A stretch of 64,000 bases of DNA from Dugong dugon (GCA_030035585.1 CM057461.1:166233624-166297623); one strand, 5' to 3'. Shown: positions 46,797 through 58,064, counted from the first letter of the stretch. The notes: a model not told the origin generated them from the letters alone. Program-made: numbers and translations.

Positions 46797-47301
46797 CCCG
46801 AGCCCAGAAGAACTAGATGGTGCCCAGCTACCACCACTGACCGCTCTGACAGGGATCACAATACAAGATCCTGGACAGGGTGGGAGAAAAATGTAGAACA
46901 AAATTCCAATTCAGGAAAAAATCAGACTTACTGGTCTGACAGAGACTGGAGGAACCCCTGAGACTACGGTTCGGGACACCCTTCTATCTCAGAACTGAAG
47001 CCACTCCCAAAGTTCACCTTTCGGTCAAAGATTAGACAGGCCTATAAAACAAACAATAACACATGCGAGGAATGTGCTTCTTAGATCACTCAAGAATATG
47101 AGACCAAATGGGCAACATCTGCCCAAAAGCAAAGACGAGAAGGCAGGAAGGGAGAAAACTGGATAAATGAACATGGGGAACCCGAGGTGGAAAGGGGGAG
47201 AGTGCTGACAAATTGCGAGGATTGCAACCAAAGTTGAGAAAAAATTTGTGTTTAAATTTTTGAATGAGAAACTAATTTGCTCTGTAAACTTGCACCTAAA
47301 G
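46797..47301 (+). mobile_element. L1 3' UTR end, second copy
   Basis: Homologous to 13170-13700 through GATGGTGCCCAGCTACCACC, GGAGAAAAATGTAGAACAAA, CAAAGATTAGACAGGCCTAT, and ATGAGAAACTAATTTGCTCT. It ends in AAAGC followed by the CA run at 47302-47350. It is inserted in L2. Confidence 0.72.
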
Positions 47302-47318
47302 CACACACACACAGACAG

Positions 47319-47350
<32 letters not shown>
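47302..47350. repeat. (CA)n microsatellite
   Basis: A CA run interrupted by CAGACAGAC and by one TA, located exactly at the 3' end of the L1 fragment. It probably grew from its A-rich tail. Confidence 0.9.
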
Positions 47351-47418
47351 AAATTTAGTGGGAGAGCAAATGATAAACAAGTGCACCAATAAATATATCA
47401 GACATCAGATAGGAAGAG

Positions 47419-48334
47419 TGTGGTGCAATGAATTGCTAGCCATGGTCTTTGTGACTCACACGTGGTGATGGAGTGGGACTATGCAAATAAGGTATATAGA
47501 ACCCTAAGGAAGGGATTAGTCAGTTTTGCCATCCTGTTGGGCTTAAAATGAGCCATTCCAGAGCTGGGCGAGGACTATCTCACCATCACCAAGAAAGAAA
47601 AGCCAGGGGTGGAGCATGTCCTTTAGATCTGGAATCCCTGCGCTGAGAAGCAACTGGAACCAGGAGACAGAGAGAGAGATAGCTGTAACACTAAAGATGG
47701 CAAGAAGTGGTGGCAGAGAAAAGGCAGCAGGAAAGATTGGCAGGAGATGCTGTGGACTTCCTGGCCCATGGAGCAAGATAGCTGAGTGCTTTTGGGCAGG
47801 AGTCTTGCAGGAAGAGCAGAGTGCCTCTGGACACTTGGTGGAGCTAGGTTTGCCAACCCATGGAGCTAGAGCTGAGTACTTTTGGGCTGAGGCTTACTGA
47901 TGGAGTGGGGTGCCTCTGGGCACTTATCAGCAGAGCTAAAAGAGCTTTGTAACATTTGCCTGAGCAGGGCAGAGGCTGAGGAGCCAGAGAGAGAGGTGTG
48001 CCTGTGGGCATGACTGAGAAGAGGCTGTTGTGATCGAAGAACTGTATCCTGAGTGTTCCTGAACCTGATTTGTAACCTGTTACTTCCCTAATAAGCCCCA
48101 TAACTGTGAGTATGGTCTGTGAGTTCTGTATGGCCATTGCAATGAATTGTTGAACTCAGCAGAGTAGAGAGTGGGAGGGACAGTTGGTGTCAGAATTGGT
48201 AAAGATGACAGAGAGAGGAGGCATGTCTGACCTCTGCCTCATAGGAATCAGTCTTGGGCTATTGATCTTGATTCTCCTTCCCCCTGGTGAAGTTAGAGGA
48301 GGTCAGATGATGTCCCTGCCATGCCATTTTTACA
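47419..48334 (+). mobile_element. Solo LTR, 916 bp, unnamed family (copy 1)
   Basis: Starts TGTGGTGCAATGAATTGCTA and ends TTTTTACA. Flanks AAGAG (47414-47418) and AAGGG (48335-48339) are a likely 5-bp duplication. It shares all blocks with 60805-61552: CTAGCCATGG, GGATTAGTCAGTTTTGCC, GAGCATGTCCTTT, CCTGAGTGTTCCTGA, AGTATGGTCTGTGAGTTCTG. An AATAAG in place of AATAAA near 48090. An 80-bp segment is duplicated at 47767-47847 and 47859-47938, which accounts for much of its extra length. No internal region is present. Confidence 0.82.
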
Positions 48335-48964
48335 AAGGGAATAGAGAGGGATGGGTAGGGCAGGGACCATGAGTACTACTTTGTGTAGGGTAGTTAGGGA
48401 AGGCATTCTGGTAAGGTGACATTTGAACAGAGAATAGATGAGCCATTGGATACATATCTGTGACAACTGTATTCCAGGTTGAAGAAACTGAGAGGGGAAG
48501 CACAACTGGCTTGTTCAAGAACAGCGAGAAGACCATGTGGCTGCATCAGAGTGAGCTGAGGAGGCACTGGCAGGTAACAAGAATGGGGAGGAGGGAACGG
48601 GGAATCTTGTTGGTCCTTGTAGACAACCCCAAGAATTTGGCTTTTATTCTGAGTAAGACAGAAATCCATTGGAGAGTGCTGAGCAGAGGAGTGACCTGAT
48701 CAGGCTTACATTTTAAGCCAATCCCTTTGACTGCTGTGTGGGAGACATGGTGGCAGGGAGTCCAGGTAGGAGGCTATTTCTATCATCCAGGTAAGAGATG
48801 ATGGTGGCCTGGACCAGGATGCAGTTGTGGCAGTGGTGAGAAGTGATCAGATTCTGGACGTATTTTGAAGAGAGTTGACATGACTTGCTGCTGGATTGAA
48901 TGTAGGATGTGAAATAAAGAGAGAAGTTGAAGATGACTCCAAGATATTTGGCACTTGGTGACCA

Positions 48965-49540
48965 CAGAAAAGCCAGTTCCTTGGGCAGGATTTCTAGATG
49001 AGAACTTTGGGTGGGATTGTGGGGACAGGAATGAGGGCATGCGGCAGCAGGATATGCAGAGAATGGGGCTTTGGGTGGCTTATTTCTCAGTTTATAATTA
49101 TAAACTACTTTGGTTCAGTCTGCTCACTTGGTACCCAGGGTCTGTAATGATATTTGGAAAGTCCTGAACCAAACCGCAACATTTTCATCTGGAATCCTGA
49201 GGGTAGTTTGGCAGCTCCTCCTCAAGAATGATAGAAAGGCTATAGAGGAGAGCTAGAGAGCAGGCCTATGTACAATTATGAATGGTAGGAGAAAAAACAC
49301 AGATTCGTTCACCATTACTTTCAATATTAGAATTGGCCTGGCTAAGCTTAAAGGAGATGGTTTTTAAGTCATGAAAAGGAATTACTATTTTACACAGCAG
49401 ATAATAAATATATAGAATTACGTACTCTAAGCATGGCATAGACTGAAAATATAAATATAGTTGAAAAATTTCAAAAAAATTCAGGGATGATGTATATGCA
49501 ATAAATTATTATGTAAACTAGGAAATCAGTTATAGTCTTC
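48965..49540. other. No recognisable element
   Basis: Unassigned; no gene seen. Confidence 0.35.
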
Positions 49541-49544
49541 AGAA

Positions 49545-49660
49545 ATTTACTGAGTGCCTACTTCTTGTATATTATTATGCTAACTGCTATAGGGGAGTTA
49601 GGAATGAATAAAATACAGTTCCTCAAGGGTTTATAATCAATAGGGAGGATGACATGTGTG
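49545..49660 (-). repeat. L2 LINE 3' end fragment
   Basis: TTTACTGAGTGCCTACTTCT and GAATGAATAAAATACAGTTC with TTATAATCAATAGGGAGGAT follow the antisense L2 3' end. Confidence 0.55.
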
Positions 49661-49691
49661 TAAGTAGTTATAATATATTCAAACTCCTTTA

Positions 49692-50215
49692 TTGGGTACT
49701 ATGGTAGATTGATTCCATTAATGGCCTCTCCCAGTTTCCACAGCCTTTGCCCTGTAACTTTGTCTTCCCATTCTGACTCTGGGCTCATTCACATGACTTG
49801 CTTAGGCTCATCGAATGTTAGCAAACATGATGCAAGCAGGGGCTTGAAAAGCATGTTTGTACAATTGGGCATGTTTTCTTTTACATGTGTGCCTTGTAAT
49901 GAGAACATGAGCAGGCTAGCCTATTGCAGATGTGTGAGAGACATTTGAAGAGGAGCCAAGGCCACCCTAAACCAGCTGACAGCCAGCTGATCCCCAAACA
50001 AGTGTGAAAGCCCAACCAAGATCCTCAGAACTGCCTCCCCAATGCACAGTTCTGACTGCAGATGCATGAGTGAGTACAGTTGAGACCAGAAGAGCCACCC
50101 AGTTGACCCACAGACTTATGAGCAATAAAAAATAGCTATTTTTTTTGAGCCACAGAGTTATGGGATGACTTGTTATGCAGAATCATTGTGGCAATCGATA
50201 ACTGATACCGGAACT
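49692..50215 (+). mobile_element. MLT1-type LTR, older subfamily
   Basis: ACTATGGTAGATTGATTCCA, CTGGGCTCATTCACATGACT, CAAACATGATGCAAGCAGGG, GATGCATGAGTGAGTACAGT and a final CAATAAAAAATAGCTATT, then ATAACTGATAC follow the layout of the MLT1E-K group. Confidence 0.75.
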
Positions 50216-50222
50216 CAAGGTT

Positions 50223-50620
50223 CTTTTCAATGTGGCCCCTGCCTATCTCTCTAGCTTCATATCCCAGCATCCCTAATGCACTTTATACTCTGGATTTCTG
50301 AAATTTCCATATGCCACTCTCTATTTTGAAATGCTCTTCATGCCCATCTCTGCCTGGATAGCTATCCTTCCTTCAAGGCTCAGCTCAGGTGTTGCTTCCC
50401 TGGAAAGTCCTACTGTTGTCCCATGCTGGGTTAAGTGCTCCTTCTCTGTGAGCATCTCTAGCACAGAAAGGCGCACATGTGATTACAAGTCAGGATGCTA
50501 AGCGCTCTCTCTCTCTCCCATAAGCAGAAGCTTCCTGACTGCAGGCAGGGACTGCGTGTTTTCTGTATCCTGAATACAGTGTTTGGCACAAAATAGGATC
50601 TCCACATACATTTGTAAGCT
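50223..50620 (+). repeat. L2 LINE 3' region
   Basis: TTCCTTCAAGGCTCAGCTCA, GTGTTGCTTCCCTGGAAAGT, TGACTGCAGGCAGGGACTGC and GTTTGGCACAAAATAGGATC are L2 3' phrases in sense orientation. Confidence 0.65.
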
Positions 50621-50639
50621 TTTGAAACCATTCCTTTAC

Positions 50640-51400
50640 CTTAATGTAATAGAGCTCTAAGTGTCATAGTGAAAGGAAAAATTACCAAGAGAACAGGAAA
50701 GGATTCCTGGAAGAAGTAGAATTTGAAATGTTCCTTGGTGTTAATGGGTAGAGAGGGATTGGATGGTAGGGGAGAACATTTCAGGCAGAAGTAACAGACA
50801 TGAACAATGGCAGAGTGGTACTCTGATGGTTGAAAGGTCAAATATTATTGAAGTGGAGGATTCATGAGTAGGTGCAAAAAGAGACAGGGCCATTTTGTGG
50901 GAGCTTGAATAGCATGTTAAGGTGTCTGGGCTTCATTCTGTAGGGCAGTGACACCATTTGAGCCATATTTTAATGGACTTTTTTGAAAGCCATGTGTAAG
51001 GTATACTGGGGGTCAAGAGAGAAAGAGATTGGATAGGTAGCAGCCATCTCCTGGCTTTTGGAATGATCCAGACAAAAGCCAATGGTGATAGTGGGGCCAT
51101 GTAGAAAGAATCTATAGGACATAGTGACTAAATGTGGGGTTGGGAAAGGCGTGATAATTGAAGATGACTCCTAGATTTTTCTTCTAATGCCTGGGAAAGA
51201 AGAACAGACTTGATAGGAAAGCTAAGCGCAGTTTGGACACACTGAGTTTGAGGTGTATATAGGTGGCGATCTCTAGCCGACAGTGAGAAGTGTAGACGTG
51301 GAGCCCAAGTCAGAATTGGCAGATCTGAGGGTCTTTTGCTTACAAAGGACCATCAAAGGAACGAAGCCCATGGAAAAAAGAAGGCTGAAGGCAGATCCGT
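50640..51400 (-). mobile_element. L2 LINE, antisense
   Basis: GGATTCCTGGAAGAAGTAGA, GAACATTTCAGGCAGAAGTA, TGTCTGGGCTTCATTCTGTA and GATGACTCCTAGATTTTTCT are antisense L2 phrases. The opposite orientation to its left neighbour shows two separate insertions. Confidence 0.6.
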
Positions 51401-51404
51401 GCAT

Positions 51405-52160
51405 AATACATTTATTTGTAGAATAAGAAGAGAAAGTGGAGCTTGCAAGGGAGACAGAGATACCAAACAAAAACAAAAACAAAAAACTAGAGTCAGATAG
51501 AAGGAGATGATGGACCGTGCAAAGGAAGATCCTAAGGGGAAGATCCTAAGAATGGGACTAGGTGCCTGTTTCATATAAGCTTTCATATGGGTATGGGGAC
51601 TAAAAAGGGGCTAGTGGATTTGATCATTACTAGGATGTTGGTGTGTTTGAGAAAAGAATGTTTTAGTCCATAATTAGCGTTTTGAAGCCAAATTGCAAGA
51701 ATTGAGTTGGGACAAATGAGGAAGTGAGGGGGATTGTAGATTCCAAGAGATCTGATAAAGAAAAAAAAAAAGAGAGATGAAGTAGTAGTTGAGGGTTGAG
51801 GGAAGACCTTTATATGACTTAGGCATTTGTGTAAAGAAATGTATAGGAGAAAGGGATGGGGGAGAAGGTGAATAAGGGATGCCTCAAAAGTCCCCAGAAG
51901 AGATGGGAGAAGATAGGATTGCGAGCACATAAAGAAAGGTTTGCCTTTAGTAGGGTGGCCTGCATTTCTTTTTCTGAGACAGGAAATAGAAGAGGAGCAT
52001 TCATCTTTATCATTTTGGGATAAACAGTCCATATTTGGGCTTCACTCACAGAGAGAAAATATCACACTAGATGATCAGCCACCTGATGTGGTATGGCTAT
52101 TGTCATTTTTGAACTTCTTATCTTAGAGTTCTAAAGCATTAAAAAAACTAAGCATTAATG
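51405..52160. other. No recognisable element
   Basis: Unassigned, with purine-rich text. The 149-codon minus-strand frame at 51583-52032 has no recognisable domain and appears to be antisense to possible L2 text. Confidence 0.35.
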
Positions 52161-52164
52161 GATT

Positions 52165-52590
52165 AGTCTGAAAGCTGGACAATGAATAAGGAAGACTGAA
52201 GAAAAACTGATGCCTTTGAATTGTGATGTTGGTGAAGAATATTGAATATACCATGGACTGCCAAAAGAATGAACAAATCTGTCTTGGAAGAAGTACAACA
52301 TTCTGCTCCTTGGAAGCAAGGACAGTGAGACTTCGTTTCATATACTTTGGCCATGTTCTCAGGAGAGACCAGTCCCTGGAGAAGGACATCATGCTTGGTA
52401 AAGTAGAGGGTCAGCAATAAAGAGGAGGACCCTCAACGAGATGGATTGACAAAGTGGCTGCAACAATGGGCTCAAACAAAGCAACGATTGTAAGGATGGT
52501 GCAGGCCCGGGCAGTGTTTCATTCTGTTGTACATAGGGTCGCTATGAGTCAGAGCTGACTCGATGGCACCTAACAACAAAAAATAATTCA
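52165..52590 (+). mobile_element. RTE-type LINE, 3' end only
   Basis: CTGAAAGCTGGACAATGAAT, TGCCAAAAGAATGAACAAAT, CAGTCCCTGGAGAAGGACAT, then TAGGGTCGCTATGAGTCAGA, GCTGACTCGATGGCACCTAA and an AACAACAAAAAA tail. It is 5'-truncated well after the YADD region. Confidence 0.9.
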
Positions 52591-52985
52591 CTTGTTTATG
52601 TGAACAAGAAACGTTCAGCTGCTAGGAGGTCTCTAAATATTTACTCACAATAATTGATGCATAACAGTAAAATAACAAAATGTATGCTCTTGGTTTTCTG
52701 AAAGGTGGGAAGCCAAGCAGATCATATTTATTGAATGCTTATTTATCCATTGATAACCAGCTTTGCTTATATCTCCAAAATTTTGGGATAATGGGAATGG
52801 ACAGTAATTTTGGTGTAATACAGACACAATCTTTATATGCTCTTTAAGTAGATCATTTCTTTGTCTTTATTATTTATAAAATAGAAAAAAATTTTTCACA
52901 GGTGGTTTTAAAAATAGACCCATAAGTATTTATGTAAACATGTGAATATTTTTATATACATGTTATATAAAAATTTATAAACATG

Positions 52986-53615
52986 TGTCTTAGTTATCTA
53001 GTGCTGCTATAACAGAAATACCACAAGTGGATGGCTTTAACAAACAGAAAATTTATTCTCTCCCAGTTTAGGAGGCTAGAAGTCCGAATTCAGGGTGCCA
53101 GCTCTAGGGGAAGGCTTTCTCTCTCTGTTGGCTCTCGAAGAAGGTCTTTGCCTCCTTTCAATATCTGTGGGCCCAGCGTTCCTTGGAGATCTCCATGTTA
53201 TCTTGTCAACAATCTTCCCCTGGTCTAGGAGCTTCTCAGCACAGGCACCCTGGCTCCAAGTGATGTGCCCTGCTCCTGGCTCTCTGCTTACTTCTCTCTC
53301 GTTTTATCTCTACTTGCTTCTCTCTCCTTTTATCTCTTGTAAGATAAAAAGTGATGCAGGCCACACCCCAGGGAAGCTCCCCGTAGATCGAGTCAGCGCT
53401 GTGACCTGAATAAGGGTGTTGTATCCCACCTTAATCCTTTTTAACATAATTTAATCTTGGCTCATTAACCACAGACAGAGATTAGGATTTACAACACATG
53501 GGACAATTACATCAGATCACAAAATGGAAGACAACCACACAGTACTGGGAATACTGGGAATTATGCCTAGGCAAGTTGACACATATTTTTTGGGGACACA
53601 ACTCTATCCATGACA
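52986..53615 (-). mobile_element. MaLR-type solo LTR, longer form
   Basis: 630 bp from TGTCTTAGTTATCTAGTGCT to CTCTATCCATGACA. It contains an extra pyrimidine-rich block and TCTCTTGTAAGATAAAAAGT, shared with the 33761 copy. ACTGGGAAT is locally duplicated near 53543-53560. Flanking 5-mers ACATG and ATTTG match poorly. Confidence 0.85.
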
Positions 53616-53619
53616 ATTT

Positions 53620-55180
53620 GTAAATGAATGTATGTAACTAAATACATGTAAATATTTGTACTAAAATGGTAGAATTTTATAGATGATTTAAAAATTTTAT
53701 TCATCACAGTTTTCTTCAATGTGGTTAAAACTTTTATGACAAAAAAGAACATCAGGCACTGATCATTGAACTGAGTCTTTGTATAAGGAGCAGTTGAATT
53801 GGACTTCTCATTGCTATATTGGTTTGATTTAAGGTTGTTCCAACATTCTGAGTCTACCCTAGAAAAGGTTTTATTAAGATATTCGGGTGACCTATTATTA
53901 TTATTTTTTGACTGGTGATGACAAGATGTGGATGAAAAAAGATTAAGGGTAAACAAGGCCGTTGCAGGTGGTTCAGTTGCTTTCATGTCCTTTTGACAGG
54001 AAGCGAGCCATGTGTCCCTCACCCTACCCATCACCTCCTTTCCTTCTGCTCTCACACAGTCTAATGATGATGTTCTTTAAGGACAGACTGGGGAGATGAG
54101 CGTACCCCTTAGAAGGAGGGCTACACTGATCTCTGCTGAACCTATGAGTGACCCTGATGCCATGGGCCATGTCTCTTTTTGAGGATTCCCAGTTCACGAT
54201 GGTGTCTGGATAATAAGAAACACTGTCCCTGCCCTTCTGACTGTTGGGTGCTTGGATACGTGTCCCAGTCCATCACAGATTCCAACACACCCCGTTGCAG
54301 AAGAACTCTTATAATTCTGAGCTTAGGTTTGGGCAACTAAAAACGAAAGCACTTTTCTTTTGAACCATTTGTATTTTACAAAACACCTCAAGAGAAACTT
54401 CTTTAATACTGGGGCCCTAATAAAGAACATGAGAAAATTTGGTTTCTTTGATGAGGGAAAACTTTGATGCGCAAAACAGATGATACAAGTAACCATGTCT
54501 CCCTAACTACTGTTCCTTAATCTATTTAATAAATTATAAATTCTTTGGAGATAAAGCAAAACATAAGCAAAAATAGGAGAGAGAGGAAAAAGGAAGTTTT
54601 TTTTTGTTTTTGCTGTTATTGTTTACAGACACTAAGATATAATAATTATTCCTGGGGTGCTTATAATTTTTAATAAAAGTTCCAAGGAAATTGACTTTTT
54701 TTTTTTTTTTAAATAGTGTACACGAAGCTAAGGAGGAGAGGAATTCCACTTTTGGGGGGAATTCTCAAGTATAGATTTGTCTTAATAAATAGGGTGTCAC
54801 TTAGGTGTCAAAAATAAAATTAGTATGTCACTCAAACTTAGTTTTCCTGCTTCTATTTCTTTCTAAGAGCTGATACTGAAACTAAGGGAGGGTCTTCCCA
54901 TTTTCTCTGACAGTTCTCAGGCAGAGTCTTGATTTCTTCGGGCTCTTTTTGGCTCTTCTACAAAGCAACACTGGCTATTCAGCCCCTTCTCCCTGCTCCA
55001 CGTATATGGAGATAAGACATCAATTACAAACCACCCGTTCTTCCTCTGAGAGAATATGATTGCTAATAATCCAAATAATGATGGTTTGTTCTTAAGCTTG
55101 AAGTTAGCTTTGGGGGTTCATTTGTGATGGTTTGAATTTACTGTACATATCTGTTTATGTATATATGCATTCACACATAC
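53620..55180. other. No recognisable element
   Basis: Unassigned. A 162-codon minus-strand frame at 53567-54055 overlaps the end of the LTR and has no domain. A poly-T run lies near 54696-54709. Confidence 0.4.
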
Positions 55181-55184
55181 CTAT

Positions 55185-55440
55185 TTGAGGGTCCATATTA
55201 CTCCCTTGAATACTTTAGTGATTCCCCATCATCCCCAGATAAAATCCAAGTTCTTTAGCTTGTCTGAAGTCCTCTTTGACTCCTTCTTTATTTGGCTGAC
55301 CCTACTCTCTTCTTGGTTTCAGCTGAACATACATCATTTACAGGAACTCTTCTCCGAGGCCACAGGCTGTGTACAGGTGCCTCATCTCTGCTCCTGTATC
55401 ACTTTGCATATTACAATAAAATCATTCACTAATTCAATGA
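55185..55440 (+). repeat. L2 LINE 3' region
   Basis: AGTGATTCCCCATCATCCCC, GATAAAATCCAAGTTCTTTA, and CTCTTCTCCGAGGCCACAGG are sense L2 3' phrases. The next 50 bases (GATTCAATAAATATTTATTG then AGCACCTACT) read as an antisense L2 end, so a second piece may abut. Confidence 0.55.
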
Positions 55441-55549
55441 TTCAATAAATATTTATTGAGCACCTACTCTTACTAGCCTAGCACTGTAAACCCCGCTAGG
55501 TCAGTTTTTAGAAAAGACTTAACTGGTTACTCATGAATGAAACTGCCAT

Positions 55550-55840
55550 TAGAGAGGCAGTGTGATGTGGTGGAGGAAAAAAAAAGACCCCACTGGAGTT
55601 AAAATCAGAATAACTTGCTCTAGGTGGTGACCAAGAGTCTGGATTTCAGAATCAAACTGCCTAGGTTCAAATCCTGGCTCTTCTGCTTGACAATTTATCC
55701 TAGTGCGTCATTATCTATCTACTCCCCTTGTGTCTCATATGTAAGATGGGGGTCAGGACAATATCTGGTCCACAAGGTTATTGGGAAGATTAAGTAGGGA
55801 AGGTACAAAAGAGTTCTTTGTAAACTCCACAATGCCACAT
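55550..55840 (+). repeat. MIR SINE
   Basis: AGAGGCAGTGTGATGTGGTG, AATCAAACTGCCTAGGTTCA, AATCCTGGCTCTTCTGCTTG, then GGGAAGATTAAGTAGGGA. Box B-like GGTTCAAATCC is intact. The head carries extra text, perhaps two MIRs overlapping. Confidence 0.7.
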
Positions 55841-55867
55841 TAACTTAATTTAATTTATTCCGATTAT

Positions 55868-57181
55868 GGTTGCTGTTGTTAGGTGCTGTAGAGTCAGTTC
55901 TGACTCATAGCAACCCTGTGTACAACAGAACGAAACACTGCCGGGTCCTGCACCATCCTCACAATCTTTGCTGTGTTTGAGCCCTTTGTTACAGTCATGG
56001 TATCAATCCATCTCGTTGAGGGTCTTCCTCTTTTTTTGCTGACTCTCTATTTTACCAAGCATGATGTCCTTCTCCAGGGACTGGTCTCCCCTGATAACAT
56101 GTCCAAAGTATGTGAGATGAAGTCTCACCATCCTTGCTTCCAAGGAGCACTCTGGCTATACTTCTTCCAAGACAGATTTGTTTGTTATTTTGGCAGTCCA
56201 TGGTATATTCAATATTCTTTGCCAACACCATAATTCAAAGGCGTCAGTTCTTCTTAGGTCTTCCTTATTCATTGTCCAGCTTTCCTGTGCATATGAGGTG
56301 ATTGAAAATACCATGGCTTGGATCAGGTGCACCATAGACCCCAAAATGACATCTTCGCATTTCAACACTTTAAAGAAGTCTTTTGCAGCAGATTTGCCCA
56401 ATGCAACGCATAGTTTGATTTCTTGACTGTTGCTTCTCTAGGCATTGATTGTGGATCCCAGTAAAATGAAATCCTTTACAACTTCAATATTTTCTCCGTT
56501 TATCATGATGTTGCTTATTGATCCAGTTGTGTGGTTTTTTGTTTTCTTTCTGTTTAGGTGTAATCCATACTGAAGGCTATAGTCTTTGATCTTCATCAGT
56601 AAGTGCTTCAAGTCCTCCTCACTTTCAGCAAGGTCATGTCATCTGTGTATCGCAGATTGTTAATGAGTCTGTCCACCAACCCTAACGTCACGTTCTTTTT
56701 CATATACTCCAGCTTCTTGTATTATTTGCTTAACATATAGATTGAATAACTGTGGTGAAAGGATACAACCCTGATGGACACTTTTTAAATTATTGAACAA
56801 TGTCATTAGTATCACACACAAGTAAAATTTTGCTGAAGATCATTCCAAAGCGATTGCAGCAGTACATCGAAGGGAACTGCCATAAGTACAAGCCAGATGC
56901 AGAAAAGGACGTGGAATGAGGGATATCATTGATGATGTCAGATGGATCTTGGCTGAAAGCAGAGAACACCAGAAAGTGTTTACCTGTGTTTTATTGACTA
57001 TGGAAAGGCATTCGACTGTGTGGATCATAACAAATTACGGATAACATTATGAAGAATGGAGATTCCAGAACACTTAATTGTGCTTATGAGGAACCTGTAT
57101 ATAGACCATGAGGAAGTTGTTCAAACAGAGCAAGGGGATACTGTGTGGTTTAAAGTCAGGAAAGGTGTGTGTCAGGGTTGT
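55868..57181 (-). mobile_element. RTE-type LINE insertion with 5' inversion
   Basis: 55868-56782 is RTE in minus orientation from its 3' end up to the words GGATACAACCCTGATGGACA. Then 56787-57181 is RTE in plus orientation, ending in the same words as complement (GTGTGTCAGGGTTGTATT). The two pieces are adjacent parts of the element with only about 18 bp overlap. Flanks ATTCCGATTAT (55857-55867) and ATTCAGATTAT (57182-57192) match at 10 of 11 bases, so both pieces came in one insertion. Frames are broken (remnant near 56156-56401 (-) with INKSVLEEV-like end). Confidence 0.9.
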
Positions 57182-57221
57182 ATTCAGATTATTACCTTTC
57201 TGAATTTCATCTTTGATCATG

Positions 57222-57369
57222 GTTTTCAAACTTTAATGTATATACAAATCATGTGGGGATCTTGTTAAGATACAGTTTCTGATTCAATACGTCTTGGGTA
57301 GAATTCTGCATTTCTATCAAGCTCCCAAGGGATGCTGATACTCTTCTGGCCCACAGACCACACTTGCAT
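57222..57369 (+). mobile_element. MER5-type hAT MITE, copy 1
   Basis: GTTTTCAAACTTTAATGTAT, TTAAGATACAGTTTCTGATT, TTTCTATCAAGCTCCCAAGG, GATGCTGATACTCTTCTGGC, then CCACAGACCACACTTGC, as in MER5A. It is truncated and diverged. Confidence 0.75.
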
Positions 57370-57380
57370 CTAGTCTAGAG

Positions 57381-57560
57381 CAGCGGTTCTCAAACTTTAC
57401 TGTGCATCAGAACCCCCTGCAGGGTTTGTTAAAACACAGATTGCTGGGCTCCAGCCTGAGTTTCTCCTTCAATAGGCCTGGTGTGGGGCCTTAGAATTTG
57501 AGTTTCTAAAAAAGCTTCTGGGTAATGCTAGTACTGTTGATTTGGAAACCTCATACTGTG
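57381..57560 (+). mobile_element. MER5-type hAT MITE, copy 2
   Basis: AGCGGTTCTCAAACTTTACT, GTTAAAACACAGATTGCTGG, TAGGCCTGGTGTGGGGCCTT, GAATTTGAGTTTCTAAAAAA. Closer to MER5A than its neighbour. Head-to-tail with copy 1. Confidence 0.82.
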
Positions 57561-57584
57561 AGAATCTCTGAACTTCTCTAGAAG

Positions 57585-58060
57585 ATTGCTTTCCCTTGGA
57601 GAGCAAATTACTTTGCTATGCTACAGAAAACAGGAATTGGAGACTTAAGACTTGGACTCTGACACTTAGATTTTTGTTCTGGTGCCAAAACACATTTAAT
57701 ATTATTTTAAACAATGATTGTCACTAATGTGCTCCTTTGAGTTTTGCACTGTGTAAGGCCTTTCTCAGTTGTAACAGTAATAACCCAAATCTTAACCTGG
57801 GCCCCTGACAAGGTTTTCTCTGAGAGATAATGAGATTTTGGCAATTGACCAGATGTCCTTCTTCTCAGATGAAGATAGAAGAAAAAGAAAAATATTTTAG
57901 TGGAAGATTCTCATTAGGCATAGTGAACACTGGCGCATGTTTTGACAGTCTTTGCCGTAAGAAATAAATATGCTAGAATAATGGATTTTTTTCACGGACT
58001 GAATGGGAGGATAGGTATAGAAACACTTGGAGGATAGACATGGTTTATATGACTCCTCGA
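57585..58060. other. No recognisable element
   Basis: Unassigned; no gene seen. Confidence 0.4.
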
Positions 58061-58064
58061 GGAC

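Larger units (their letters stand above)
46725..48960 (-). mobile_element. L2 LINE, antisense, host of two later insertions
   Basis: L2 pieces at 46725-46796 (ATTATTCAACAAATACTGTT, CTGCTATGTACCAGATTTAC), 47351-47418 (TTTAGTGGGAGAGCAAATGA then TAAACAAGTG) and 48335-48960 (GGTGACATTTGAACAGAGAA, ATTGGAGAGTGCTGAGCAGA, ATCATCCAGGTAAGAGATGA) read continuously once an L1 3' end and a solo LTR are removed. It is highly decayed. Confidence 0.75.

Noticed and set aside
48180-48200. TTGGTGTCAGAATTGG in the solo LTR looks like a tRNA-Leu primer-binding site, which would end the LTR there.
   Set aside because: Both copies continue ~130 bp further to the same TTTACA end, where the 5-bp flanking duplications are found (TTTGG in copy 2). 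The primer-binding-like word is therefore internal to the LTR.
51583-52032. 149-codon minus-strand frame.
   Set aside because: No domain; adjacent to decayed antisense L2 and low-complexity purine text.
53567-54055. 162-codon minus-strand frame.
   Set aside because: Spans an LTR end and unassigned AT-rich DNA; no recognisable domain or low-complexity-free core.
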